Shown here one piece after another: positions 58,801-61,942 of a stretch of 64,000 bases of DNA. The stretch covers positions 14,897,625 through 14,961,624 of the forward strand of contig JABAKD010000016.1 of NCBI GenBank assembly GCA_012845835.1. The letters are read 5' to 3'. Numbering within the stretch: position 1 is the stretch's first letter; each line of letters begins with the position of its first letter. The notes under the pieces were generated by a model, which was not told where the DNA came from, searched no databases, and saw only the letters and a list, made by a program, of their open reading frames with translations. The position numbers were made by a program, and so were the translations under genes. The stretch comes from Undaria pinnatifida. Lineage: Eukaryota; Sar; Phaeophyceae; Laminariales; Alariaceae.

Positions 58801-61800
58801 CGAGCTTCCCCGCAAAACGCAGGTGGTGGCACACGACCCCGTTGGGCGCCGTTCGGTGCTACGCTATTGGGTTCTGGTCGTTTGCCGCTACAGCGGTTGC
58901 CGGGCTTGTCGGCGTTTGGAGCCCCCGATCGGGCAGTCGTAGCCATTTTCGATGGGGCATTCCCGGCATCAGGCGTTGCAGCGACGGAGGCGGATAGGGC
59001 GCTTGAAGTGAGACCTAGGTGGCGGCATAGCTCCGATACTGGACGCCCTGCAAGCTGCGGGTGAACGCCGGCAACCGGGGGAGTAAAAAAAAGAGACTTC
59101 GTAAAAGCGGAGATAATCCAGCACGATAGGCCTCATTTTTCAGCTTCCAATGAACAAGGCTATCGTATATACGTCGAAGTAACCTGGAAACAACAACCCT
59201 GAGTTTAATAGTACAACGAACAAGACTATCTCATATATACAGTAGAGCGTCGAAATTTCTCCAATTTTCAGGTTACAACGAACACATATACGTCGAACTA
59301 ATACGTTTCAGTTGCCAGACTACAATGAACGAGACTAGCAGAATAACATTTGTTGGAGTAATGTTGCTATCTGTATACTGACATCGGGTGGGCTCTTAAC
59401 ATTTGAAAGTCGCCGGTCACCCGCATTTATAGTACCTTAGCCTTGGTAGGCACGCAGGCACTGCAGATGTCGCAGTCAAAACGGTGGTCATCCAAAATAA
59501 CGTGAAACTATGTGCTAGAAGAAGTGCCACAATCCCGCTTGTGCGGGGCCGCGCAGATTAATTTGATTGAAACCCTTGAAGACATTTGAGGTCCAGGCTA
59601 GGCCGCCAGGCGTACCCTAGATTGTGTTTTAGTTAGACGCACACCATTACCACCAAGGTAGCACAGTCAGCATTGACATATAGTTGCTTGAAAGTTGACT
59701 GATAGCTCAGTTGGTCACAGGTGTATTATCAACACAGGTTGCTCCCGGACAAGAGCAAGAGAAACCGGCTGCTAGCTCAGTGGTCAAGTACCAGGTATCC
59801 CCCACATAGGTGGCTCGCAGATAAGAACTAGAGAAGCTGGCCGCTATAGCTCAATGGTTGCGTCTTACTCCTCGCACACATCGATCCCAGACAAGAGCAA
59901 GAGTAAGCCTCCTTGCCTGCATGTAGCAGCGATTGGGAAGGCGTTGCAGCACGGCGTGCTGGCGCAGGAGCAAAAACATCAAGTCATCTCCAATCCTGGC
60001 CAACAGCAGCTCCCACGTTTCTGAGCGGATGACGTTGACCGTGGTGTTGGGAAAAGTGCACGCAACTCCCTGAACACTCAAGAGCTCGCTCTTCGCTTGA
60101 GGACCCGCCACCCGACAGCCGAGGGAGAGGACGTTTCGGCGGGGATCGTAGCCTTGACCGCCAGAGTATCCGCTGACATTGCCTCCCTACATGTGGGGAA
60201 CGTGTAGCAGAAAAAACTGAGCAATGCGTCATGAGTTCATGGCAGAGTGGAGTAAGACAACAGTGCAGCATTTCCGGGCACCAGGAAGGCGTGAACAATC
60301 GGACACTCTGCCGGCGACAATGCCAGAAGGGAGAAGGGTCAAAATTCATAAATTTCACTTGCTACCGCTATGACTATTCCAAGTTTAGCGAGTTGCCAGC
60401 GACACGTAAAACATAGGAGCCCCTTTTGAGCTGTGTTAGACATCTGCGCCGCCCGACCCAAAATCTCCAACGGGGGGGGAGGGGGGTGTACTCATTTCAT
60501 GCATAGCCTCTTCAGACCATAGACCCTCGCATCCCAACAATGTCGGGACGGAGCACGTCGGGTTTTCCCTGACCAGGCAGACATCGCGTTCGCCAAGCGC
60601 GAAGCGCGGTGAGGTGTTCGGCGAGTCGCATGAAGGGTGAGCTGTATCCTTCCAAGAACCGCTCGTAAGACGGACTTCGGCACCTTGTGCGCACTTTTTG
60701 GGTATGGATGACAGCCTCGAACGGACTCATTTGGAAGGGGGGGGTTATGCCTTCCACCAGCGCGAGCCCCCATGTATATCGGTAGTGTATAGCGAGAGCT
60801 ACCCTGGCTTCAATAGCTCAATGCTACTAAATACTATTCCAAGAATGCCAGCAAACACATACCAGACGTACAATATACCATACCAGGTACAGCTGCTGCA
60901 GTACGAACCACAGGTAGAGCTGTGTAATTATGCAACCACGGCAGCAGCAGCAATAGCAACAGCAACAGCATCATCAGCAGCGCTTATCACGACCAGCGAG
61001 GGAGCAATTTTCGAATCCACGGCTCCAATAATTCCACCGCCATTAGCACTTCACATTCTATGATGGAAACGAAACTAGGGCAGCCTGCATACGAACAAAC
61101 AAACAAAAAACAGGCTTCCCAAACCTGTCCGGTGCTCGGCGATCGTAAGAGAGACCTGACGACGCGGTCCAAGAGGTCTGCCATTGATGAGCTGTGCTGG
61201 AGCGATGCATTGCGGGGCAGTGGCGCGCGATTCTCGTCCGGCACCAGTGTTCCGGGAGAGGAGCAGAAGGCGACCAGAGTCTCCTCCAGCATCTGGTTAC
61301 GGCGAGGCACGTGCGACGTCCACAAATCACATTGATGTCAAGCATGCAGCATGCCACTTACAAAACAGAAAATAAAAACACCTTGTGATAAGCCGCGAAC
61401 CGCGAACTGCGTTTCGATGTTTTTATTTTGGTCGAATATATAATTTCATGTTTCAAAATTCAAAGTTCAACATTCAAAATCAGGTACCAGGTTCCTGATA
61501 CCTGATACTGAATTGTGTCTGCCGCGTGTGCAGCGTACAGCATGTTGCTCTTGCCGGCTCGAGCCAACCACGAGCCCTTGCCATGCTCAGTGCCGCAATC
61601 GCTCCACCCACCCACCCACCCACCCACCCACCCACCGACTAATACCACCGACCCACTCACCTGCTTGAACTCTGGCTGGTCATTTTTGCGGGTAAGGTAG
61701 TCGGCAGGTCCGCCGAATCTACTAATAGCAGCTGCCGACGACGAGGCTGGTGATGCCAACGCGATGTCGCGCAGCCACGCCTCTAGGTAGGGGCCCAAAG

Positions 61801-61942
61801 TAGTCGCATTGGGGTACACGAGCTTCAGCATCCACCGGCCATCCAGGCCTTCCCCCTTGCCAGCCTTGCCAGCCTTGCCAGCCTTGCCATGCGGCTGACC
61901 CCGCGCCTTCGCTGGCGACCCTACGCTGGGGGGACCCACGTT
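10281..61942 (-). CDS. TERT: Telomerase reverse transcriptase, 24 exons seen, 5' end not certain
   Basis: Catalytic subunit of telomerase: it copies telomerase RNA template onto chromosome ends in the nucleus. Exons in transcript order: 61661-61942, 61125-61292, 59917-60186, 58630-59054, 56681-57584, 56094-56229, 52198-52349, 50088-50195, 48882-49442, 47300-47385, 44022-44215, 41867-42027, 33700-33900, 32425-33039, 30496-30591, 28124-28251, 25780-25876, 19603-19715, 17788-18418, 16119-16175, 15086-15171, 14061-14225, 11659-11857, 10281-10595. They sum to 6,150 nt with every junction phase matching. Domains seen: TEN (1-~260), CP (~490-525), QFP (~765-815), T (~1002-1031), motifs 1/2, A, B', C, D, E, thumb. 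Usual TERTs are about 1,000-1,300 residues; this one is about 2,050 because of linker insertions. Catalytic Asp residues are intact, so it is likely functional. Confidence 0.96.
10607..10678 (+). repeat. GGGGTT-type G-rich tract
   Basis: About six units of ggggtt with small variants, followed by a G16-type run. It lies in the last TERT intron, where the transcript reads CCCCAA and serves as the pyrimidine-rich tract of the exon 24 acceptor. It resembles ciliate telomere repeats but is short and interstitial. Confidence 0.85.
11659..11857 (-). CDS. TERT: TERT exon 23: thumb, middle
   Basis: Acceptor tcatgacag, donor AAG|GTGTGT. It encodes [19 protein letters not shown] and [20 protein letters not shown], equivalent to 'YKILLLQAYRFHACVLQLP' and the 'a.y.y..l..r' helix. 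The frame stays open beyond the donor to 11392, but the phase of exon 24 supports the donor used here. Confidence 0.93.
12275..12363 (-). mobile_element. TTAA-type MITE, ~88 bp
   Basis: Starts near ttgacccctttacaactg and ends ctgaaggggttga. A diverged member of the family whose clear copies start TTAACSCCTTTA and end TAAAGGSGTTAA. Confidence 0.7.
13097..13186 (-). mobile_element. TTAA-type MITE, ~88 bp
   Basis: Reads from acccctttacaattggaaac through tagggaggggttcggggg to ctaaaggggttaa. Same orientation as the 12.3-kb copy. Confidence 0.75.
14061..14225 (-). CDS. TERT: TERT exon 22: thumb, first part
   Basis: Acceptor gtgctcttag, donor GT|GTGAGT. It encodes [15 protein letters not shown] and [20 protein letters not shown], matching 'R..l..kLf.vl.lKchsLFLD' of TERT thumbs, then RHTVLVNV. 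Phases 2 in and 2 out. Confidence 0.95.
14868..15078 (+). repeat. 17-bp tandem repeat, about 12 units
   Basis: Unit caactgcctacaagtat. The first three units read caactggct and the later ones are nearly identical, ending just before exon 21. A minisatellite in TERT intron 21; it has no spacers, so it is not a CRISPR. Confidence 0.95.
15086..15171 (-). CDS. TERT: TERT exon 21: motif E (primer grip)
   Basis: Acceptor cgtgttcacag, donor AG|GTATAG. It encodes [20 protein letters not shown] and CEIMADYSR. The FPWCGL...DYS pattern is specific to TERT. A decayed copy of this exon lies 0.2 kb away at 15358-15430. Confidence 0.97.
15352..15430 (-). pseudogene. Ghost copy of the TERT motif-E exon
   Basis: On the plus strand ccaacccgcaccaggaaaca, tgcctcctgccatccgtcga and the following acacactaagcaaaaagctc parallel exon 21 and its acceptor-side intron (15128-15210). 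The copy lacks the acceptor AG and is frame-broken relative to FPWCGL, so it is probably an unused intronic duplicate. Confidence 0.75.
15963..16050 (+). mobile_element. TTAA-type MITE, 88 bp, nearly canonical
   Basis: Begins ttaacccctttagagcccc and ends cagttgtaaaggcgttaa: perfect TTAA at both ends with imperfect inverted repeats starting CCCCTTTA / CGCCTTTA. It lies within 70 bp of exon 20. Confidence 0.85.
16119..16175 (-). CDS. TERT: TERT exon 20: motif D
   Basis: Acceptor ctgtctcag, donor CAG|GTGATT. A 19-codon micro-exon, [19 protein letters not shown], completing the 'K(T).vNF' motif D. Phase 0 at both ends. Confidence 0.93.
16559..17579. mobile_element. pogo/Tc1-mariner-like element with TA target site
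   Basis: The left end cagtcgtccccgctttaaag and the right end (reverse complement) cagtcgaccccgctttaaag are inverted repeats of about 25 bp, each flanked by TA (16557-16558, 17580-17581). The CAGTCGACCCCG-type end is typical of pogo/Tigger-like elements. Further ccgctataaagacac / ccgcgttaaagacac units lie just inside each end. No transposase is readable, so it is non-autonomous. Confidence 0.85.
17788..18418 (-). CDS. TERT: TERT exon 19: 164-residue insert, then motif C
   Basis: The acceptor cacctcaag follows a very long C-rich tract; donor AAG|GTATAG. After a Gly/Ser/Asp/Arg-rich region without stops it encodes [18 protein letters not shown] (motif C, the DD pair is catalytic), [13 protein letters not shown] and WGFSVHEAK (start of motif D). 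The phase-2 end of exon 18 fits this long version and not a short exon starting near 17925. Confidence 0.9.
18419..19602. other. TERT intron 18
   Basis: C-rich acceptor tract in the transcript (plus-strand 18421-18470 ggggtggggaggggtgg), a G17 run at 18606-18620, and a dispersed repeat at 18940-19145 (ccttcgaaggcatgtttcgg) also found at 20690-21035 and 48105-48340. Confidence 0.6.
19603..19715 (-). CDS. TERT: TERT exon 18: motif B'
   Basis: Acceptor acggcgtcag, donor CAG|GTACCG. It encodes [18 protein letters not shown] then [12 protein letters not shown], the diagnostic motif B'. Phase 0 in, 2 out. Confidence 0.96.
20415..20501 (-). mobile_element. TTAA-type MITE
   Basis: ttaacgccgtcgcaactgg to tcgaaagggttaa, with TTAA at both ends. 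Confidence 0.75.
21340..21441 (+). mobile_element. TTAA-type MITE
   Basis: Starts ttaacccctttagagccccc and ends ccagtcgtaaaggcgttc. An internal 13-bp tandem (ccctatactaatt) makes it longer than its relatives. Confidence 0.75.
21991..22403 (+). repeat. 205-bp direct duplication
   Basis: Two nearly identical copies starting gcatactctcgagcgttag at 21991 and 22196. Part of the unit (ttggtttcttgctcggc, tttctgctcgtt) reappears near 62.57 kb, so the unit itself belongs to a dispersed family. Confidence 0.9.
23622..23710 (+). repeat. tRNA-derived SINE-like unit
   Basis: Box A-like tggtctagtgg and box B-like gagttcgacac lie 46 bp apart, as in tRNA-derived SINE heads. The acceptor stem does not pair, so this is not a functional tRNA gene. 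Confidence 0.5.
25545..25712 (-). repeat. Inverted copy of 34497-34672
   Basis: About 170 bp closely matching the reverse complement of 34497-34672, including cttcgggtcccat, gcccaacgctagctggcg and ccatccgccggagga. A partial third copy is at 31462-31560. Confidence 0.8.
25780..25876 (-). CDS. TERT: TERT exon 17: block before motif B'
   Basis: Donor CAG|GTAAGA. The acceptor is one of two adjacent AGs (25877 or 25874 side), both in phase. It encodes [17 protein letters not shown] and GRDAYFRQ, the 'l..H...N.v..g..yyrQ' block leading directly into TVGIPQGS. Confidence 0.9.
26190..26520 (+). repeat. Tandem array of MITE-derived 65-75-bp units
   Basis: The core of the TTAA MITE (taaatccaagtagtttgtcc ... 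gcagttctaaaggggtt) repeats about five times with intervening accattttactactgcaa. Array formation from a MITE core. Confidence 0.7.
26530..27115 (+). repeat. ATGATGATGTTA microsatellite, ~590 bp
   Basis: Imperfect 9- and 12-bp units of tgatgatgtta throughout. No coding or structural feature beyond simple repeat. Confidence 0.97.
27190..27503 (+). mobile_element. LTR fragment with adjacent primer-binding site (fossil)
   Basis: An old LTR-retroelement relic. The segment ending tttgttctaca is followed at once by tggcgtcgtcggcagga, a TGG-starting primer-binding-type site. A diverged solo copy is at about 39055-39335. The LTR start is approximate. Confidence 0.6.
28124..28251 (-). CDS. TERT: TERT exon 16: IFD-like segment
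   Basis: Acceptor ttttgtgacag, donor AG|GTCGGA (weak). It encodes [16 protein letters not shown] then [20 protein letters not shown], the part of the fingers insertion before B' ('..tIfvDqv.y...'). 42 codons plus two bases. Confidence 0.88.
28622..28845 (+). repeat. GTT/GTA trinucleotide array
   Basis: Near-perfect (gtt)n with gta and gca variants. It generates long spurious poly-Val, poly-Asn and poly-Thr frames. Confidence 0.97.
29299..29555 (+). mobile_element. GC-rich MITE, CCAGGGCTTTTCACGG family
   Basis: Starts ccagggcttttcacggatcg and ends gcgacccgtgaaaaccccta, with internal gacccggcccgacccatgag blocks shared with other copies. Confidence 0.75.
29980..30330 (+). repeat. ~60-bp minisatellite, about six units
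   Basis: Units of cagcagcaataaggtacaga followed by aatgctgaatacaaaaccgg or aataccaaatataattcgac. The unit looks compound (two alternating half units). Confidence 0.85.
30496..30591 (-). CDS. TERT: TERT exon 15: after motif A
   Basis: Acceptor gacacaacag, donor AGG|GTGCAG. It encodes [20 protein letters not shown] and FKAMGR, matching the 'L..vi..ii....Y.vr.y' segment of TERT. 32 codons, phase 0 at both ends. Confidence 0.92.
30592..32424. other. TERT intron 14
   Basis: A tandem of tatagttgtatttgatatgc (30655-30900), a TTAA MITE (31375-31462), the partial copy of the 25.5/34.5-kb repeat (31462-31560) and a two-unit ~75-bp repeat (31600-31750). Confidence 0.65.
31375..31462 (-). mobile_element. 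TTAA-type MITE, 88 bp
   Basis: ttaacgcctttagaaccgg to gggctctaaaggggttaa, with TTAA at both ends. One of the cleanest copies. Confidence 0.85.
32425..33039 (-). CDS. TERT: TERT exon 14: pre-A block, 146-residue insert, motif A
   Basis: Acceptor tatccccag, donor CAG|GTAGGG. It opens [20 protein letters not shown] then [10 protein letters not shown] ('svlGlDDI...F') and closes [18 protein letters not shown] (motif A; D of VDI is the first catalytic Asp). Between them lies a Ser/Gly/Arg-rich insert with a peptide repeat ([13 protein letters not shown] / [12 protein letters not shown]). 205 codons, phase 0 at both ends. Confidence 0.95.
33700..33900 (-). CDS. TERT: TERT exon 13: Glu/Gly-rich insert and NMQLSNAFH block
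   Basis: It ends [11 protein letters not shown] with donor CAT|GTACGT, running into VLKHEY of exon 14 exactly as 'vN.qL..afhvLkhE' in other TERTs. The first ~45 residues are a poly-Glu/poly-Gly stretch. The acceptor at 33900 is the in-phase choice; a better pyrimidine tract before 33950 would be out of phase, so the 5' edge is uncertain. Confidence 0.75.
34497..34672 (+). repeat. Dispersed repeat, inverted partner of 25545-25712
   Basis: cactgataagaacagctta to ccatccgccggaggat, followed by poly-A. The 3' poly-A next to a fixed terminal sequence suggests a retroposed SINE-like element. Confidence 0.6.
36305..36925 (+). mobile_element. Pif1/Helitron-type helicase C-terminal fragment
   Basis: The open frame reads [36 protein letters not shown], then [35 protein letters not shown] and [13 protein letters not shown], the final motifs (V, VI region) of Pif1-family helicases as carried by Helitrons. 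It ends in a stop at 36923. The Walker A part and any Rep domain are missing, so this is a truncated transposon piece lying antisense in a TERT intron. Confidence 0.8.
37245..37530 (+). mobile_element. LINE reverse-transcriptase fragment
   Basis: Successive frames show [16 protein letters not shown], then [10 protein letters not shown] and [20 protein letters not shown], the A-motif region of non-LTR reverse transcriptases ('[16 protein letters not shown]'). The fragment needs at least two frame changes and stops at 37537, so it is dead. No 3' tail visible. Confidence 0.8.
37975..38192 (+). mobile_element. LTR-like 3' end with primer-binding-type site (fossil)
   Basis: The segment ending gactctttcaca is followed by attggcgtcgtcggcaggac, the same TGGCGTCGTCGG site seen at 27504 and 41293. 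Start of the LTR not resolved. Confidence 0.45.
38300..38605 (+). repeat. 24-bp minisatellite, about 12 units
   Basis: Units of ggaaagacacaaacgaatgg/tatt with variants aaagatatt and aaagataat. It yields a spurious repetitive frame on both strands. Confidence 0.95.
39055..39335 (+). mobile_element. Solo LTR related to 27.2-27.5 kb (fossil)
   Basis: Shares gggtttcac.tgcctttgaaggcatgtgcg, ggattagcaacgcgtt, aatagtagtagagagatctg and gtctgtgtcctgtaacagcc with the 27-kb copy. No primer-binding site follows, so it is a solo relic. Confidence 0.65.
41202..41582 (+). mobile_element. TRIM (terminal-repeat retrotransposon in miniature), fossil
   Basis: Direct repeats of about 85-89 bp (41202-41290 and 41499-41582), ending ccttaaca. 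Just inside the left repeat is tggcgtcgtcggtaggac (primer-binding type, 41293) and just before the right repeat a purine tract (ggggggaagag). TATA flanks both sides as a likely target duplication. The 208-bp interior is non-coding. It looks structurally whole. Confidence 0.8.
41867..42027 (-). CDS. TERT: TERT exon 12: RT motifs 1 and 2
   Basis: Acceptor gccgtcgcag (chosen by phase), donor CCG|GTGAGA. It encodes [20 protein letters not shown] (motifs 1/2) and [17 protein letters not shown]. 2 + 53 codons. The 5' boundary is less certain than the motif itself. Confidence 0.9.
42101..42266. mobile_element. Two TTAA MITEs back to back in opposite orientation
   Basis: Copy 1 runs ttaacgcctttacaactgg to ggggctcttaa; copy 2 starts with the same TTAA at 42178 (ttaacccctttagagccccc) and ends gtaaaggggtta. 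Together they form a large near-palindrome. Confidence 0.85.
42459..42800. repeat. Fold-back repeat element
   Basis: cacacacagcttgcaaagat, gagtttcgacgaaat and gatctcacagctggagt in forward orientation (42590-42680), with part of the unit inverted at 42730-42780 and an internal duplicate at 42675-42720. Related copies at 3.5-4.0, 12.0 and 54.6 kb. Confidence 0.7.
44022..44215 (-). CDS. TERT: TERT exon 11: between T motif and motif 1
   Basis: Acceptor gttatgcag, donor G|GTAAGC. It encodes [20 protein letters not shown] then LRWSDGH, matching the helical stretch after the T motif, followed by a Ser/Pro/His-rich linker. 1 + 64 codons + 1, phases agree with both neighbours. Confidence 0.88.
44785..45050 (+). 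repeat. Dispersed repeat, partner of 50283-50700
   Basis: Both copies share gagctg/tgagagtcgg..agga..tca at the start, a C-rich middle (gccccc/tccccc), aatgcgtcccac or aacgcatcccat, ggatagtcggcaccttcg, and tccgactaataactagttg..gacttaa. Non-coding. Confidence 0.65.
45600..45690 (+). repeat. tRNA-Ser-like sequence, probably SINE head
   Basis: Perfect box B (ggttcgagtcc) and a Ser-type long variable arm (attgtgacttcacgcgcagg), with gga in the anticodon position. The D-arm (gcccgagtcgataagg) is recognisable, but the acceptor stem does not pair. A pseudogene or SINE head rather than a working tRNA. Confidence 0.5.
46782..47041 (+). mobile_element. GC-rich MITE, diverged copy
   Basis: Starts gcaagggtcttcacgggttg and ends gatctgtgaaaaaccctgg, with tgacccgacccgacttgacc inside. 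Confidence 0.7.
47060..47280 (+). repeat. ATC/ACC trinucleotide array
   Basis: catcatcatc with caatcgtcatcagcac interruptions. Source of spurious His-rich and Met/Asp-rich frames. It lies directly downstream of exon 10 in the transcript. Confidence 0.95.
47300..47385 (-). CDS. TERT: TERT exon 10: T motif
   Basis: Acceptor ctcgttgcag, donor AG|GTGACG. It encodes [10 protein letters not shown] and [13 protein letters not shown], a clear telomerase T motif (FYVTE...YRK.VW). 28 codons plus two bases, phase 0 in, 2 out. Confidence 0.97.
47386..48881. other. TERT intron 9
   Basis: Dispersed repeats at 48105-48340 (ccttcgaaggcatgtttcg family) and 48590-48790 (gatgcgagtcgaagaggga family), and a G13 run at 48836-48849 within 40 bp of the exon 9 donor. 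Confidence 0.6.
48882..49442 (-). CDS. TERT: TERT exon 9: linker with likely nuclear localisation signal, pre-T helix
   Basis: Acceptor ttttctgcgcag, donor TTG|GTAAGT. It starts [15 protein letters not shown], continues with about 130 residues of Gly/Arg/Ser-rich linker holding [10 protein letters not shown] and KARDKRKRG (basic, NLS-like), and ends [20 protein letters not shown] then VIVPL, the helix before the T motif. 187 codons, phase 0 at both ends. Confidence 0.92.
50088..50195 (-). CDS. TERT: TERT exon 8: QFP motif, second part
   Basis: Acceptor ccttcacgcag, donor GAG|GTGAGC. It encodes [13 protein letters not shown] and [17 protein letters not shown], the 'P..LWGS..N' and 'F..L.rhE..SL' blocks that contact telomerase RNA. 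36 codons, phase 0 at both ends. Confidence 0.95.
50196..52197. other. TERT intron 7
   Basis: Repeat 50283-50700 (partner 44785-45050) with a C17-type run, a GC-rich MITE with clean ends (51452-51703) and a gcgagtcgacgaggga-type remnant (51930-52110). Confidence 0.6.
51452..51703 (+). mobile_element. GC-rich MITE, best-preserved copy, 252 bp
   Basis: Inverted ends ccagggcttttcacgggtcg and (reverse complement of the right end) ccagggcttttcacgggtca match over 19 bases. The interior is gacccgacccg repeats. Non-coding. Confidence 0.85.
52198..52349 (-). CDS. TERT: TERT exon 7: QFP motif, first part
   Basis: Acceptor gcttgcgcag, donor CGA|GTGAGC. It ends [17 protein letters not shown], which runs into IFPTSLWGS of the next exon and matches '[22 protein letters not shown]' of other TERTs. 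It begins with about 25 Ala/Gly-rich residues. A decayed copy of its 5' part lies at 53928-53998. Confidence 0.9.
53928..53998 (-). pseudogene. Ghost copy of the 5' part of TERT exon 7
   Basis: Plus-strand gcagcagccgccgggtttta, cccctgaacaagcataaatc, caaagtgtttgagccaccga parallel the exon 7 start and its upstream intron (52328-52390: gctgcagccgccgggttta, tccctgcgcaagcacaaaac, ggcggttggacaccga). The conserved part covers the acceptor and about 20 exon bases. The exon's conserved QFP part is not present, so it is unlikely to be used. Confidence 0.65.
55268..55357 (+). mobile_element. TTAA-type MITE, 90 bp
   Basis: ttaacccctttagagcccc to agttgtacaggcgttaa, with TTAA at both ends. Confidence 0.85.
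56094..56229 (-). CDS. TERT: TERT exon 6: Gly-Pro-Val linker
   Basis: Acceptor ctcttgacag and donor GGAG|GTAAGA are both strong. It encodes [14 protein letters not shown] and a [12 protein letters not shown] repeat. No conserved motif, but the phases (0 in, 1 out) fit exons 5 and 7 exactly. The repeat is read from tandem ccggttcaa/ccggtccaa units on the plus strand. Confidence 0.75.
56681..57584 (-). CDS. TERT: TERT exon 5: CP motif and long acidic/Ser-Gln linker
   Basis: Acceptor cgctttccag, donor ACG|GTGAGC. It encodes [24 protein letters not shown], then [20 protein letters not shown] and [14 protein letters not shown] (CP motif). A linker follows with poly-Asn, acidic stretches ([14 protein letters not shown]) and a [10 protein letters not shown] tract. 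The phrase STLRDP appears twice in the linker. 301 codons plus one base. Confidence 0.92.
57585..58629. other. TERT intron 4
   Basis: MITE fragment near 57760-57830, a gatctatatcatctatacg-type repeat (58150-58260) and a repeat at 58430-58600 (ggcacgcgcatagcctgcac) also seen at 53770-53895 and 62090-62260. Confidence 0.6.
58630..59054 (-). CDS. TERT: TERT exon 4: end of TEN and first linker
   Basis: Acceptor ttcacccgcag, donor AG|GTCGGT (weak). It starts [15 protein letters not shown] (the 'vxGxPLxxL' block), then runs through about 95 residues of Ala/Gly/Pro/Arg-rich linker and ends [12 protein letters not shown], equivalent to the 'KHFLYSS' block. The phase-2 end joins exon 5. Confidence 0.9.
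59055..59916. other. TERT intron 3, GC-AG type
   Basis: Begins GCAAGG and ends cccgcag in the transcript, one of the minor GC-AG class of U2 introns. It carries tandem tRNA-like units (59695-59910) next to the donor and AT-rich repeats of aacgaacaagactatcgtat type (59150-59340). Confidence 0.85.
59695..59910 (+). repeat. Three tandem tRNA-like units, ~71 bp each
   Basis: Units start gactgatagctcagttggtc, ggctgctagctcagtggtca and ggccgctatagctcaatggt: each is a tRNA-like 5' end with a near-perfect box A. Each ends near ccgga/cgcaga/ccagac plus aagagcaagag. The third has box B-like catcgatccc. Tandem array of tRNA-derived sequence, not functional tRNAs. Confidence 0.65.
59917..60186 (-). CDS. 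TERT: TERT exon 3: TEN domain core
   Basis: Acceptor ccacatgtag; donor is CAG|GCAAGG, a GC-AG intron. It encodes [32 protein letters not shown] and [17 protein letters not shown], the 'NVLxxG', 'PNTVT' and 'W..LL.RvGDD' blocks of TERT. 90 codons, phase 0 at both ends. Confidence 0.93.
60187..61124. other. TERT intron 2
   Basis: Contains the coding-like repeat (60505-60730) described separately, a G-run (60473-60489) and a gcagcagcagcaatagcaac tract (60942-60980). No host exon recognised. Confidence 0.6.
60505..60730 (-). repeat. Coding-like repeat, partner of 880-1015
   Basis: Minus-strand open frame [66 protein letters not shown]. The central part recurs at 0.9-1.0 kb, and the 3' flank (gcatagcc / ggtgtactcat) near 18.53 kb. 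Probably part of a transposon protein; family unknown. Confidence 0.5.
61125..61292 (-). CDS. TERT: TERT exon 2: TEN domain
   Basis: Acceptor gccgtaaccag, donor CAG|GTTTGG. It encodes [18 protein letters not shown] and [18 protein letters not shown], matching the 'LVxxCLVCVP' and 'ELVARVLQRL' segments of other TERT TEN domains. 56 codons, phase 0 at both ends. Confidence 0.85.
61600..61637 (+). repeat. CACC tandem repeat
   Basis: (caccca)n run 20 bp inside intron 1 from the exon 1 donor. Confidence 0.9.
61661..61942 (-). CDS. TERT: TERT exon 1 seen: N terminus, GKAG repeats
   Basis: Acceptor ctcttcgaacag, donor CAG|GTGAGT. It encodes a [12 protein letters not shown] tract then [20 protein letters not shown], typical of the extreme TERT N terminus, and ends [16 protein letters not shown]. 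The Met at 61831 could be the translation start; otherwise an earlier exon supplies it. 94 codons, phase 0 at both ends. Confidence 0.8.
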
